DNA from: Selenomonadaceae bacterium
Lineage (GTDB): Bacteria > Bacillota > Negativicutes > Selenomonadales > Selenomonadaceae
Assembly: GCA_017527075.1 (NCBI GenBank)
Contig: JAFXQM010000007.1
Span: forward strand, 184,368 to 248,367
Direction of reading: 5' to 3'
Length of the DNA stretch: 64,000 bases
Positions 52,837 through 61,926 of the stretch are shown piece after piece. The position numbers and the translations under genes are program-made. Under the pieces are notes generated by a model that saw only the letters and a program-made list of their open reading frames with translations, made no database searches and was not told the origin of the DNA. Each line of letters begins with the position of its first letter. The first letter of the stretch is position 1.

Positions 52837-53682
52837 TTACCCCTTGCTCCTCTTCCTCACGACAATCAAAATGCCCGCGAAGATTAAAATTATTCCCGCG
52901 ACGATTTGAACGGTGAACGGCTCGCCCAAGATGAACACGCCGCCCAACACTCCGACAATCGGCGCGACCAAAGTTGCGATTGACGCCGAGGACGCTTCGA
53001 TATGAGTCAGCACGTAATTCCACAGGAAGAACGCCAACGCCGAGGCCAGCGCGCCGTTATAAATGACGCAGAGCACGGCGGGCAGGCACCAATGAATTTC
53101 TCCCTGCGGCACGAGCGACGAGTAAGCGACCAAAACCAGCGCGCCGAAAACCATTTGCCACGTCGTCAGCTGAACCATGTTGCTTTTGCTCAGCTTCAGC
53201 TTGACGATGATGTTTGCCACCGCCATGACCATTGCGCCCAAGATGATTATGAACGCCGCGCCCAAATCGTCGACGCCCTGCAAACCCATAAGGACATACA
53301 AGCCGAGTATCGCCAAAAAAATTCCGAAGCACTTGAGTCGCGTGAGCCGTTCGTTGAGCGTGAAGTGCGCCAAGATTGCCGTCCACAGCGGCGCGGTGTA
53401 ATTCAAGACGGCCGCCATGCCCGCGCTTATCGAAACCATTCCGATTTGCGCGGCGATGTTGTTCAAGACAATCATCAAAACGCCCGTCAAAAAAATCCAC
53501 GGCAAAAATTTTTTGTCGGGCAGAGGAATTTTTCTCCAATACGCGACCGCCAACAAAATCAGCGCGCCCGTTCCGAATCGCCACGTCACAAACAAAATCG
53601 GCGGGAAGTAGGTGTTCGCCGTCTTCATGATGACCCAGTTCAAGCCCCAAATCAGCCAAATGACTGCCAGTGCTCGAAGCAT
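52837..53682 (-). CDS. DMT-superfamily (EamA) transporter
   Basis: About 281 residues with ten membrane helices in two EamA repeats (residues 5-135 and 145-275). Typical strings are IWGLNWVIMKT, VTWRFGTGALILL, LNYTAPLWTAILAHFTLNER and ATLVAPIVGVLGGVFILGE. Exporters of amino acids or other metabolites; substrate unknown. ATG 53682 is preferred over a TTG seven codons upstream because AAGG precedes it. Confidence 0.88.
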   Translation of the reverse strand: MLRALAVIWLIWGLNWVIMKTANTYFPPILFVTWRFGTGALILLAVAYWRKIPLPDKKFLPWIFLTGVLMIVLNNIAAQIGMVSISAGMAAVLNYTAPLWTAILAHFTLNERLTRLKCFGIFLAILGLYVLMGLQGVDDLGAAFIIILGAMVMAVANIIVKLKLSKSNMVQLTTWQMVFGALVLVAYSSLVPQGEIHWCLPAVLCVIYNGALASALAFFLWNYVLTHIEASSASIATLVAPIVGVLGGVFILGEPFTVQIVAGIILIFAGILIVVRKRSKG

Positions 53683-53806
53683 TTTTACCACGACCTTTTC
53701 CAAAATCTGCCCGCAAGTTTAAAGTAATTTTTGTATCATGTCAAAGCAGGGCGGGAAATTTTTTTGTAGAATTTTTAGCGCGAGAAAATTTTGGGAGGAA
53801 ACTTTC

Positions 53807-54472
53807 ATGACGGAAGACAAACGCACGATTCACATCAGAGGAACGGGGCACGCCGCGCAGACTCCGGACACGGTCGTCCTGTCGCTGACGTTGACCGCGC
53901 AAAACAAAGAATACTCCGCCGCGATGAAAATCGGCAGCCAGCAAGTTGAAATGCTCCGCGAGTCAATCGTTGAGGCGGGCTTCGACGCCGACGACCTCAA
54001 GACAATTAATTTCGACGTGCGCGCGGTTTACGAGGACGAGGAGTACAAAGAGGGCAACTCCAAACGTTACCGCAGAAATTTTATCGGCTTCGAGTGCCGC
54101 CACGATTTAAAGCTGACCTTCGACTTGGACAACGACAAACTCAACGCCGCCGTCGACACGATTGCCATCAGCCTCGCCCAGCCGAAAATTTCCATTGCCT
54201 TCACGATAAAGAACGCCGACGCCTTCGCCGACGAAATTTTGAAGGACGCCGCCCGCAACGCTCGCCGCCAAGCCGAAATTCTCTGCGCGGCCTCGGGCGT
54301 CAAACTCGGCAAGCTCCTCAGCGTGAATTACTCTTGGGACGAATTGAACATTCGCCATGAACCTGTTCCTTGCGGCGCGTTGCTTGCTCCTTCCGAAAAA
54401 AATTCTTTCGACTTCCGCCCCGACGAGATTAAGGCAAGTGACAGCGTTGATTTCATCTGGGAGATTGAGTGA
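53807..54472 (+). CDS. SIMPL-domain (DUF541) protein
   Basis: A 221-residue protein with the SIMPL fold, shown by IHIRGTGHAAQTPDTVVLSL near the start and NIRHEPVP... toward the end, with QAEILCAASGVKLGKLLSV typical of the central region. No signal peptide, unlike many homologues. Function is unknown; some relate to oxidative stress or signalling. ATG 53807 follows GGGAGG. Repeat element D begins a few nt after its stop. Confidence 0.85.
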   Translation: MTEDKRTIHIRGTGHAAQTPDTVVLSLTLTAQNKEYSAAMKIGSQQVEMLRESIVEAGFDADDLKTINFDVRAVYEDEEYKEGNSKRYRRNFIGFECRHDLKLTFDLDNDKLNAAVDTIAISLAQPKISIAFTIKNADAFADEILKDAARNARRQAEILCAASGVKLGKLLSVNYSWDELNIRHEPVPCGALLAPSEKNSFDFRPDEIKASDSVDFIWEIE

Positions 54473-54477
54473 GGTTC

Positions 54478-54655
54478 GTCCCCTCTTTATCAAGAGTGGA
54501 AACGCAGAACCAGTCCTCAATGCCGTGGCGCGTCACTTCGATTGAATCGTTCAATGACTTTTATTTTTTTGAATCAACTTTTCTTTTGCTTGTCCAAAAG
54601 AAAAGTTGCAAAAGAAAAGGACACCTCGCGGGGGCGTTGGTCGTTCATGCCCGCC
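54478..54655 (-). repeat. Structured repeat element, copy D (reverse orientation)
   Basis: On the minus strand it holds the ACGCCCCCGCGAGGTGT stem, hairpin 3 CAACTTTTCTTTT/AAAAGAAAAGTTG (54575-54608) and the extra module GCGCCACGGCATTGAGGA ... CCACTCTTGATAAAGAGGGG (54478-54534) also present in copy A. Hairpins 1 and 2 are missing. Confidence 0.85.
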
Positions 54656-54697
54656 TCTGATTCTCTCGGCACAAAAAATTTTTAAGGAGGACAGCAT

Positions 54698-55675
54698 GTG
54701 GATAAAAATATAAAGTTCACGGTCGGCAATGTCGACGAAGGTTACAAGACCGTTGAAATTTTCATCGGCGAGAAGGTCGCTTACAAAATTTTGCGGAGCG
54801 GGCTGCTCGGCGTCGACAAAAAATTTTCCGACGACGTGAAAGTCTCTTACGAGTGGTTCGACGAACTCGACGCGCTGAAAATTTTTGAGTGGGAGAAAAA
54901 TTATTCGTCGAACTCTGCGGGCGGCGTGCAGTGGGAATTGACTTTCAAGGACGGCGAAAATTTTTATCGCGGGCAAGGCTCGAACGCTTACCCCGAAAAG
55001 TGGGAGCGGTTTTTGGATTGGCTCGACGAATTGATTCCTGAGCTGGAATTCGTCAATCGCGGGCGGCTCGAAAAAATTTCACTGACTTATTCGGAAGAAA
55101 GATTGACGCTCGACCGCCGCGAGAAATCTTTGACGCTCGACAAAAAAAATTCCCGCCACATTTACAGCTTGGGCGAGGAGATAAAAAAAATTTTCGACAG
55201 CGCGCAGAAATTTTTGGACGGGCTCGAACCCGAAGCCTCCGAGGTAAAAATCGGCGCGCAGATAAATTTTGAAATCGTTCGCCACGACGGCTCGACCGAA
55301 ACCGTGGAAACTTTTTGCAACGAAAATTTTTTGCCGGGGCTGACCAATCTGCTCGAAGAGATTCATTCCTGCGCGGCGGATTTGACGGCGGAAATTTTTT
55401 CTCCGAAGGCCGCCGCGGACACGAATCGTCAGGGCAAATACATTTTCTGCAAAGTTCAGTTCAAGGGCAGTTACAAGCATTACACCTACCGCACGGACGA
55501 CGAGACGCTGGCGGTGGGCGACGAGGTGGACGTGCCCGTCGGCAAGAACAACGACGTGGCACAGGCGCGAATCGTGGAAATCGGTTACTTCGACGAGTAC
55601 GAGGCGCCCTTCCCCGTCGACAGGATTAAGACAATCATCGGCAAGCACGTGGAGCTTGAGTGGGAAAATTATTGA
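54698..55675 (+). CDS. Uncharacterised cytosolic protein
   Basis: A 325-residue soluble protein. A two-part layout is visible: residues 1-215 with a charged, helix-rich character (WERFLDWLDELIPELEF, IKKIFDSAQKFLDGLEPE), and residues 235-325 with a beta-rich domain KYIFCKVQFKGSYKHYTYR ... LAVGDEVDVPVGKNND, resembling small SH3/OB-like barrels. No family is recognised. GTG 54698 has AGGAGG 6 nt upstream. The next gene starts 29 nt downstream and may be co-transcribed. Confidence 0.7.
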   Translation: MDKNIKFTVGNVDEGYKTVEIFIGEKVAYKILRSGLLGVDKKFSDDVKVSYEWFDELDALKIFEWEKNYSSNSAGGVQWELTFKDGENFYRGQGSNAYPEKWERFLDWLDELIPELEFVNRGRLEKISLTYSEERLTLDRREKSLTLDKKNSRHIYSLGEEIKKIFDSAQKFLDGLEPEASEVKIGAQINFEIVRHDGSTETVETFCNENFLPGLTNLLEEIHSCAADLTAEIFSPKAAADTNRQGKYIFCKVQFKGSYKHYTYRTDDETLAVGDEVDVPVGKNNDVAQARIVEIGYFDEYEAPFPVDRIKTIIGKHVELEWENY

Positions 55676-55704
55676 GTTGAATCGTCGCGGGCGGAGGTGA
55701 GGCG

Positions 55705-56769
55705 GTGGACGATAAGGAAAAAAAATCCTGTGACCTTCAAGAAAATTTACGGAGGATGATGCAGACGACAAAAAAATCCGACTTGGAGCGCGCGCTGCAA
55801 AAAATGATGCAAACAACCAAGTCAGACGATTTGCGCAACGCGTTTGAAAAAATGATTCACGTCACGCGTTCGTTCGACCAACAAGTGGAGGAGCGGCAAA
55901 AGGAGCAGGAAAAAAATATCGCCGACGCCTTCCAAAAAATGATTCGCCTGTCGCGCTCGCTGGAAATTGAAAACGAAGAGCAACTCGCCAAAGAGGAGGA
56001 ACGCTCGAAGCCGCACGAGAAAAAAATCGACAAGGTTAAGAAAAAAGTCCCGCGCCGCATTCGGAGCTTCCCCGCCGCCTTCAAGCGAAACCCGAAGGCA
56101 GTCATAAAATATTTTCTCGGCATGATACTCGGACGCGTGCTGGCGATTGTGCTTTACGTGGTCATGGCGTTCATACCCGCGCTGCCGATACCCGACGCCG
56201 TCGCGAACATGAGCAAGCCGCCCGCGATTTTCGGCACGGCGTTCAACTCCATGCGTTCGTTCGTCACGGATTTCAATCCGCAGATGATAATCGCAACCGT
56301 CACGAGCATTCCGACGGACATAAACAAAATCATTCAGAAGGTCGGAGAGTTCTTCACGTTTTACGCAAAGCGGGCGGGAAATTTTTTAATCAAAGCGATT
56401 CGGCACCCGCGGCTGGCCTTCGACGACGTGCGCAAGATGGTTCGGCAAAAAACGCCGCTGTTCATCCGGCTGGCGCGCGCGGCGTTCAGCGTGGCGTTTT
56501 CCTTCCTGCTGATAAAGTTGGCGATGATTTTCCTGTTGCCGCTGTTCGGCGGTATCGCGATTACGATTTTGGGCATCAAGGTCTCGATAATTTTGTTCGT
56601 CATTGCCAGGATGATTGCGGACAAGGTCGGAGAGCTTATCGGCAAATATGTTTTCAAGGGCGGCGTGAAGTTCGTCAGCGTGGCGCGGACGGTTCGCGAG
56701 TCTCAAGTCGTCAAAGCCATCGGCGATTACCTCAAGGAGTGGCTCAATCAGGCAACAAATAAAAAATGA
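55705..56769 (+). CDS. Uncharacterised membrane protein with N-terminal repeats
   Basis: A 354-residue protein. Residues 10-85 contain four imperfect repeats of about 16-25 residues (LRRMMQTTKKSD, LQKMMQTTKSDD, FEKMIHVTRSFD, FQKMIRLSRSLE), followed by a charged linker. Membrane segments are at about 145-165 and 265-310. The C-terminus is basic. I recognise no domain; the repeats suggest an amphipathic helical, possibly oligomerising, region. Likely in one unit with the upstream gene. Confidence 0.65.
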   Translation: MDDKEKKSCDLQENLRRMMQTTKKSDLERALQKMMQTTKSDDLRNAFEKMIHVTRSFDQQVEERQKEQEKNIADAFQKMIRLSRSLEIENEEQLAKEEERSKPHEKKIDKVKKKVPRRIRSFPAAFKRNPKAVIKYFLGMILGRVLAIVLYVVMAFIPALPIPDAVANMSKPPAIFGTAFNSMRSFVTDFNPQMIIATVTSIPTDINKIIQKVGEFFTFYAKRAGNFLIKAIRHPRLAFDDVRKMVRQKTPLFIRLARAAFSVAFSFLLIKLAMIFLLPLFGGIAITILGIKVSIILFVIARMIADKVGELIGKYVFKGGVKFVSVARTVRESQVVKAIGDYLKEWLNQATNKK

Positions 56770-56850
56770 CGCGGCGTGAGTCGCGCCAAATTTTTTTACG
56801 GCACGAAAATTTTTTCGCAAAAAAAAATGACGCGCGCGGCGTCAAAAATT

Positions 56851-57147
56851 TTAAATCTGAATTTCTCTCAGCAGCCCGCTGACCATCATGAAGCTCACGC
56901 CCAAGAAGACCACGCAGCCGAGGACAAAAATTATCCAGTCGGGCTTGTACTTCCAAATGATTTCGCCGCTCAACTTTTCCAGCGACAGCTTGGAATTTTT
57001 TTCGGCGACGGGCAGATAAATCAGCGCGCCGAGCATGAGTCCAAAAAATAAAATGCCAACCATGCCGATGATGACATCCGGGGGCGGCATTTCAAACAAG
57101 CCGGAGAACGCGTCGCTCACGGAACTGCCGGCAATTTCCCTCTCCAT
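56851..57147 (-). CDS. Small membrane protein, two helices
   Basis: A 98-residue protein with helices at about 25-47 (DVIIGMVGILFFGLMLGALI) and 70-90 (WIIFVLGCVVFLGVSFMMV). ATG 57147 lies 7 nt after GGAGG, which itself overlaps the nrdG end; the ATG codon before it is possible. Function unknown. Co-transcribed with nrdG. Confidence 0.6.
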   Translation of the reverse strand: MEREIAGSSVSDAFSGLFEMPPPDVIIGMVGILFFGLMLGALIYLPVAEKNSKLSLEKLSGEIIWKYKPDWIIFVLGCVVFLGVSFMMVSGLLREIQI

Positions 57148-57150
57148 CAT

Positions 57151-57645
57151 TCAACCTCCGATTTCCGACCAAAGAACGATTTTGTTTTGCGCACGAGTTT
57201 TTTTCAAGTCAATGATTCGCTGATTGCGCGAGCCGCGGAATTGCAAATCCAAATCGCGCAAGCCCTCGACGAATTCTCCGTCGATGAGCACGTCAACATG
57301 AGCAAGCAGCGGTTCGGCTTCGGGCGGCAGCGATTCAAAAGTGTAACCCGTGTAACACCAGACACTCAGCCCGAAATTTTTTGCGGCGCGCGCGAGTTCG
57401 TCGGCCGCCGCGATTTGCAAGAGAGGTTCGCCGCCCGTCAAAGTGATTCCGTCCAAGAGCGGATTTTTTTTTATCGCGGAAATAATTTCGTCCGTGTCGA
57501 CGAGCCGTCCGCCGTTCAGGTCGTGCGTCTCAGGATTATGACAGCCCGCGCAGTTTCGTCGGCAACCCTGCATGAAAATCGCGAAACGAATTCCGTCGCC
57601 GTCCACGAAACTTTCGGGCACGAGCCCCGCGATACGAATTTGCAA
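57151..57645 (-). CDS. nrdG: Anaerobic ribonucleotide reductase activating protein
   Basis: Radical-SAM enzyme that makes the glycyl radical of NrdD. The N-terminus LQIRIAGLVPESFVDGDGIR is canonical and the 4Fe-4S motif is C-x-x-x-C-x-x-C in QGCRRNCAGCHNPETHD; TLTGGEPLLQ binds SAM. TTG 57645 has GGAGG 9 nt upstream and gives the usual 164 residues. The large subunit gene nrdD, commonly next to it, is not in this window. Confidence 0.92.
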   Translation of the reverse strand: MQIRIAGLVPESFVDGDGIRFAIFMQGCRRNCAGCHNPETHDLNGGRLVDTDEIISAIKKNPLLDGITLTGGEPLLQIAAADELARAAKNFGLSVWCYTGYTFESLPPEAEPLLAHVDVLIDGEFVEGLRDLDLQFRGSRNQRIIDLKKTRAQNKIVLWSEIGG

Positions 57646-57677
57646 ATCAATCAGCCTCCGCCGCCGATTATAAATTT

Positions 57678-59159
57678 TCAAAAGCCGAGCGTCAACGCCT
57701 TAAAAATTTTCGGGCGCAGGTCGGGATAAATTTCCGCGAAGTTTAAATCGTTCGGGACGAGGAACAGGTCGACGCATTGAAAAATCGTCAGGACACTCAG
57801 CAGGCACACTCCGAAGTTGAAAAAATTTTTTCGACTCTCGGAAAGGAAACCAATCGCCAAGAAGGTGAGCAACGCGAGCAGCCAATAAATTTCCAGGCGA
57901 TAACGCTCCAACAAAAACGGCGTCCAATGAATTTGAAACATCGTGATTAAAATCGGCGTGAAGATGAGCGCGAGCACGAATCCGATTAATCCGTTCCTCC
58001 TCAGCGCGGAAAAATTTTTCGGCGTCAGGAAAAAAATCGGCAGCCAAAAAATTATGTAACGCAATGCGCCCGCCGGTTTTTTATCGCCGCGCAAACCATT
58101 CTCCACGCCGAAAAAATTTTGCAACAAGCCGTCGACTTGCGCGGACAAATTGAATCGCTCGGAAAATTTTCCGTAAGCGTGTTGGTCGGCGACGGTCAGC
58201 TGATACGCCTGCCCGAACTCGAACGGATTGTCGAAGCGCAAAAAATTGTAAGCCATCAAAGCCGCCGCCGTCAGCAGATACGGCACGCACAGCACGAGGA
58301 AAATTTTCTTCGCGTCGTCACGGTTCAAAAGTTTCGGCAAGAGCGGCAAGACCAAAAAATTTGCCAGGGCGACCGTCGGCTTGCAACCGAATGCCAACGC
58401 TCCGAGCAGCGCGCCGAAAAAAATTTCCGCGAAAAATTTTCTCCGCGAGTCCTCAGCCCACGCCGCACGCGCAAAAAAATAAATGCTCCACACTTCCATG
58501 CACAGCCCCGACGAACTCGCAATGCAGTAAAGCGCGGGTGCCTCCGTGCAGTAGGAAATGCTCACCGCCGCCAGCGCGACCGAGCTCATCAGGTACACGC
58601 CGAAGGACATGCGCGGGAAAAATTTTTTCGCGAGCAACCAAAACAGCGCGAACAATCCGAGGATGAACAGCCCCGAGAAAATTTGTGTCGCGTGATAAGT
58701 GGCCAGCGGTTTGCCGACGATTAATTGATACGGCGCGAACAGAATCAGAGCCGGCACCGCTCCGAAGTAAACGAAATATTTTCCCTTGTAAAAGGCGTGA
58801 TCCCAGCCGCCCGAATTTTCGTCCAAGTTCAGAGCCTCGCGCGCCTCGAAGTCGTAAGGATTTTCCATCGCCGCCAAGCGCGGGTCGACGGGCACGTCCA
58901 AGTGCAGTTGCCCCTTCAAGAACGCGTCCGCCAAAAATTGATACTGATTGTGGTGTCGATGAAGTTCACCCGTCCAGTGAGGATTCCACGCCATGGGCGC
59001 GACGCACACCGCGATTAAAATCGTCACGGCTCCGAGGCAAATAATTTTTTCGCGGCGAGTGACTGAGGAAATTTCCACGTGCAGACTCGACGACGGGCGC
59101 AACGCGTACAGCAAAAAAATTACGCTCGACCAGAGCGCAAGACCAAAGACAAGGAACAA
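57678..59159 (-). CDS. GT-C-like polytopic membrane protein
   Basis: A 493-residue protein with about 11-12 membrane helices. The first large loop contains HRHHNQYQFLADAFLKGQLH, VPVDPRLAAMENPYDFEARE and WDHAFYKGKYFVYFGAVPAL, a pattern I associate with uncharacterised membrane glycosyltransferase-like proteins; acidic residues in this loop would be the catalytic candidates. Function is unproven. TTG 59159 has AAGGAG upstream. Copy E of the repeat family lies just upstream. Confidence 0.7.
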   Translation of the reverse strand: MFLVFGLALWSSVIFLLYALRPSSSLHVEISSVTRREKIICLGAVTILIAVCVAPMAWNPHWTGELHRHHNQYQFLADAFLKGQLHLDVPVDPRLAAMENPYDFEAREALNLDENSGGWDHAFYKGKYFVYFGAVPALILFAPYQLIVGKPLATYHATQIFSGLFILGLFALFWLLAKKFFPRMSFGVYLMSSVALAAVSISYCTEAPALYCIASSSGLCMEVWSIYFFARAAWAEDSRRKFFAEIFFGALLGALAFGCKPTVALANFLVLPLLPKLLNRDDAKKIFLVLCVPYLLTAAALMAYNFLRFDNPFEFGQAYQLTVADQHAYGKFSERFNLSAQVDGLLQNFFGVENGLRGDKKPAGALRYIIFWLPIFFLTPKNFSALRRNGLIGFVLALIFTPILITMFQIHWTPFLLERYRLEIYWLLALLTFLAIGFLSESRKNFFNFGVCLLSVLTIFQCVDLFLVPNDLNFAEIYPDLRPKIFKALTLGF

Positions 59160-59190
59160 ATTTTCAACTCCTTAATCGAACGAAATCAGA

Positions 59191-59402
59191 GGCCGTCATG
59201 GATGACGGCCGCGCCGCGTCTGACGCCGTGATGGCGTCATCCGGCGCACACCAGGCACGGGTTGCGCGCGACTCCGAATCATTGACGACCCACGCCCCTG
59301 CGAGGTGTCCTTTTCTTTTGCAACTTTTCTTTTGGACAAGCAAAAGAAAAGTTGATTCAAAAAATAAAAGTCATTCATCAGCCCGCCGAGCACGACGCGC
59401 TC
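59191..59402 (+). repeat. Structured repeat element, copy E
   Basis: Hairpin 1 GGCCGTCA/TGACGGCC (59191-59210). Hairpin 2 outer arms GCGCCG/CGGCGC and inner arms TGACGCC/GGCGTCA around GTGAT (59211-59247). Linker CACCAGGCACGGGTT; CACGCCCCTGCGAGGTGTC stem; hairpin 3 CAACTTTTCTTTT/AAAAGAAAAGTTG (59321-59354). Ends with CAGCCCGCCGAGCACGACG as in copy A. Confidence 0.88.
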
Positions 59403-59418
59403 GCGGAAAAATTTTTCC

Positions 59419-59443
59419 ACTCCTAACTCCTAACTCCTAACTA
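59419..59443. repeat. Heptamer repeat array 7
   Basis: Three CCTAACT units directly after repeat element E. On the minus strand the array begins right after the yitT TAA stop. Confidence 0.82.
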
Positions 59444-59445
59444 AA

Positions 59446-60312
59446 TTAGTGTCCGGATTTTTTGAATCGCCCGCCGACAATGTCATTGACAGGATAAATC
59501 GTCACGAAGGCGTGCTCGTCCATTGCCAAAACAATTTGCTTGAGCTTGTCGACCTCCAGGCGAGTGACGACGCAATACAAAATTTCTTTGCTCTGGCGAG
59601 TGTAACCGCCCTCGCCGTGCAAAAGTGTCACGCCGCGTCCGAGTTTCACGTTCAGCTCGTCGGTCAGCTCGTAAGGCATGTTCGACACAATCATCACCGC
59701 GTACATCTCGTCGAGACCCTTAATCACCACGTCAATCATCTTGGAAATGACAAAGTAGGCGAACAGCGAATACATTGCTTTATCCCAGCCGAAGAGGAGC
59801 CCCGCGCCGCTGAGGATGAAAAGATTTATGAACATGACGACTTCGCCGACCGACCAAATCGTTTTCTTGTCGACGATAATCGCGACAATCTCTGTGCCGT
59901 CGAGCGAGCCGCCCGCCCTCATTATCAAGCCGACGCCGAGACCGTCGATTATCCCGCCGAAAATCGCCGCGAGGAACGGGTCATTGGTCACCTTCGGATA
60001 TTCGCCGACGACCTCCGACCACACGCTCAAAAAGCAAATCGCAACAATCGTCGCGATAACGAAATCTTTTCCGATTTGTTTGTAAGCCAGCCACAGGAAC
60101 GGAATGTTGAAGGCAATCAGGAAGACGCCCAGCGGCAAGCCCGTGACGTATTGCGCCATGATTGACAAGCCGACCACACCGCCGTCGATGACTTCGTTCG
60201 GGATTAAAAAAAGTTCAAGACCGAGTGCCGCGATGACCGCGCCGATACAAAGCTGCAAATATTTTTTGATGTAAGCCGAGACATTGGAGCGCGGAATTTT
60301 TTTATCTGTCAA
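59446..60312 (-). CDS. YitT-family membrane protein (DUF161/DUF2179)
   Basis: A 288-residue protein with five to six N-terminal helices (YLQLCIGAVIAALGLELFLI, GVFLIAFNIPFLWLAYK, LSGAGLLFGWDKAMYSLFAYF) and a C-terminal DUF2179 domain (about 215-288, LHGEGGYTRQSKEILYCVVT). YitT proteins are widespread in Firmicutes; role unknown. TTG 60312 has GAGGTG 6 nt upstream, whereas a GTG at 60321 lies inside that site. A broken copy of the 5' part sits just upstream. Confidence 0.88.
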   Translation of the reverse strand: MTDKKIPRSNVSAYIKKYLQLCIGAVIAALGLELFLIPNEVIDGGVVGLSIMAQYVTGLPLGVFLIAFNIPFLWLAYKQIGKDFVIATIVAICFLSVWSEVVGEYPKVTNDPFLAAIFGGIIDGLGVGLIMRAGGSLDGTEIVAIIVDKKTIWSVGEVVMFINLFILSGAGLLFGWDKAMYSLFAYFVISKMIDVVIKGLDEMYAVMIVSNMPYELTDELNVKLGRGVTLLHGEGGYTRQSKEILYCVVTRLEVDKLKQIVLAMDEHAFVTIYPVNDIVGGRFKKSGH

Positions 60313-60334
60313 AAGAATCACCTCGTGAATAATT

Positions 60335-60538
60335 AATCGGCGACCACGAAACTCTTGCCGATTTTTTTGTAAGCAACCACAGGAACGGAATGTTGAAGGT
60401 AATCAGGAAGACGCCAGACGATAAGCCGACTACGCCGCCGTCGATGACTTCATTCGGGATAAAAAAAAGTTCAAGACCGAGTGCCGCAATCACCGCGCCA
60501 ATGCACAGCTGCAAATATTTTTCAGTCAAAAGAATCAC
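60335..60538 (-). pseudogene. Decayed partial copy of the yitT 5' end
   Basis: Minus-strand reading gives LQLCIGAVIAALGLELFFIP, NEVIDGGVVGLS, then a jump to GVFLITFNIPFLWL and a frameshift. Two internal deletions (about 15 and 11 codons) and the frameshift show it is dead. It keeps the ribosome site GAGGTG and a start. The matching part of the intact gene is about 60060-60321. Confidence 0.85.
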
Positions 60539-60610
60539 CTCGCCGCCATTATAAAGCAGAGCACGCCTTCGCGCAACGAAATTTATTCGGCAACGCAGGA
60601 ATTTGAAGAA

Positions 60611-60683
60611 GAATTAGGAATTAGGAGTTAGGAATTAGGAATTATTTTTTTCATTCCTCATTCCTAATTTCTAATTCCTAATT
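60611..60683. repeat. Heptamer repeat array 8, both orientations
   Basis: AATTAGG units at 60611-60643 and CCTAATT units at 60655-60683 can pair as a long hairpin. It lies 21 nt before the start of the HD-GYP gene and probably in its leader. Confidence 0.85.
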
Positions 60684-60703
60684 GCTTTTTGGGGGGCGAT
60701 TTG

Positions 60704-61792
60704 ATGCTTAAATCCTACGACGTGACCGAGTTGCGCGCGGGAATGAAAGTCGGGCGCGCCGTGAAAGATTTTGACGGCAAGACTTTAATTCCCGCCAACG
60801 TCAAACTCACGAGCGAACTGATAGACAGCCTGCGCGGCAAAAGTATTTTCTCGGTTTATATCGACGTGACGGCCGAAGACTACAAGCCGACCGAGGCCGC
60901 TCAAGAACATCTGCTCGACGACGACTACATCGCGTGCTATAAAAAATGTTTTGCCATCACCCAAAATCTTTACTACGGCTTCGCAAACACCGGCAAGCTC
61001 GACAGAACTTCCATCGTTGAACTCATCCGCGCCGAAAATATTTCAGAGCTGTGCGACGACGGAGCCAAGGCCGTCACTCAAATTCACAACATGAAACGCG
61101 ACGGCGATTATATAATCCACCACGCGCTCAACGTCGGAATTTTGGGCGGGATTATGGCGCACTGGCTTAACTATCGCGCAACGCAAGTCGGCGAACTGGT
61201 CATGGCGGGTCTGCTCAGCGAAATCGGCAAGATGAAAATTTCCAAAGGCATTCTTAACAAAACCGAGAAGCTCGACGACGATGAACTCGCCGCTGTCCGC
61301 AAGCACGTCGTCTTCGGTTTCGCCATGCTCATGGAGTCGCCACTCAAAAATTTGAAAAATGTTGTAATGGGCGTCCTGCACCACCACGAACGCTGCGACG
61401 GCTCAGGTTATCCCAGTCAGCTCAAGGCGGACAAAATCAGCGACTTCGGAAAAATTATCGCGATACTCGACATCTACGACGCCATGGCCACGCACCGCGC
61501 CTATGCCAAAAGAAATTCGCCCTTCGATATAATCAAAGTCCTCTACGGCGACGCGCTCGCCGGCAAGCTCGACACGCGCTTCGTCATTACCTTCACGAAA
61601 AAACTTCTGCAGGCGATTAACGGCAGTTGGGTCGGGCTCAGCGACGGCAGCCGCGCGAAAATCGTTTACCTGGACGACAGCCGCGTAACTGCCCTGCCCG
61701 TCGTTCAGACCACCAAAGGCGAGTTCCTTGACCTGAACCGCCGCACCGATATAAAAGTCGACGCGCTCCTCACCGCTCAAGAAGCAACTTAA
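60704..61792 (+). CDS. HD-GYP-domain protein with altered HD motif
   Basis: A 362-residue protein. Residues 1-70 form an N-terminal region like DUF3391 of HD-GYP proteins. The HD-GYP core keeps HHHERCDGSGYP with the GYP signature and ILDIYDAMATHRAYAKR, but the catalytic HDIGK is replaced by SEIGK (GLLSEIGKMKIS), and the first His region is IIHHALNVGIL. It may therefore bind cyclic-di-GMP or phosphodiester substrates without hydrolysing them. ATG 60704 after GGGGGG. It is flanked on both sides by heptamer hairpin arrays. Confidence 0.85.
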   Translation: MLKSYDVTELRAGMKVGRAVKDFDGKTLIPANVKLTSELIDSLRGKSIFSVYIDVTAEDYKPTEAAQEHLLDDDYIACYKKCFAITQNLYYGFANTGKLDRTSIVELIRAENISELCDDGAKAVTQIHNMKRDGDYIIHHALNVGILGGIMAHWLNYRATQVGELVMAGLLSEIGKMKISKGILNKTEKLDDDELAAVRKHVVFGFAMLMESPLKNLKNVVMGVLHHHERCDGSGYPSQLKADKISDFGKIIAILDIYDAMATHRAYAKRNSPFDIIKVLYGDALAGKLDTRFVITFTKKLLQAINGSWVGLSDGSRAKIVYLDDSRVTALPVVQTTKGEFLDLNRRTDIKVDALLTAQEAT

Positions 61793-61794
61793 AA

Positions 61795-61872
61795 ATTAGG
61801 AATTAGGAATGAGAAATTAGGAATGAAAAAATAATTCCTAATTCCTAACTCCTAATTCCTAATTCCTAATTA
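61795..61872. repeat. Heptamer repeat array 9, both orientations
   Basis: AATTAGG units 61795-61824 and CCTAATT units 61834-61872 form a possible long hairpin between the converging HD-GYP and flgE genes. Confidence 0.85.
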
Positions 61873-61909
61873 AAAAGACGCGACCCGTTTTATGAGCCGC
61901 GCCTTTTTT
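61873..61909 (-). terminator. Terminator after flgE
   Basis: On the minus strand the stem GGCGCG / CGCGTC with a 14-nt loop is followed by five T; the plus strand also has a T-run after the stem, so it may serve both genes. Confidence 0.65.
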
Positions 61910-61926
61910 TATTTCAAGCTGTCAGA

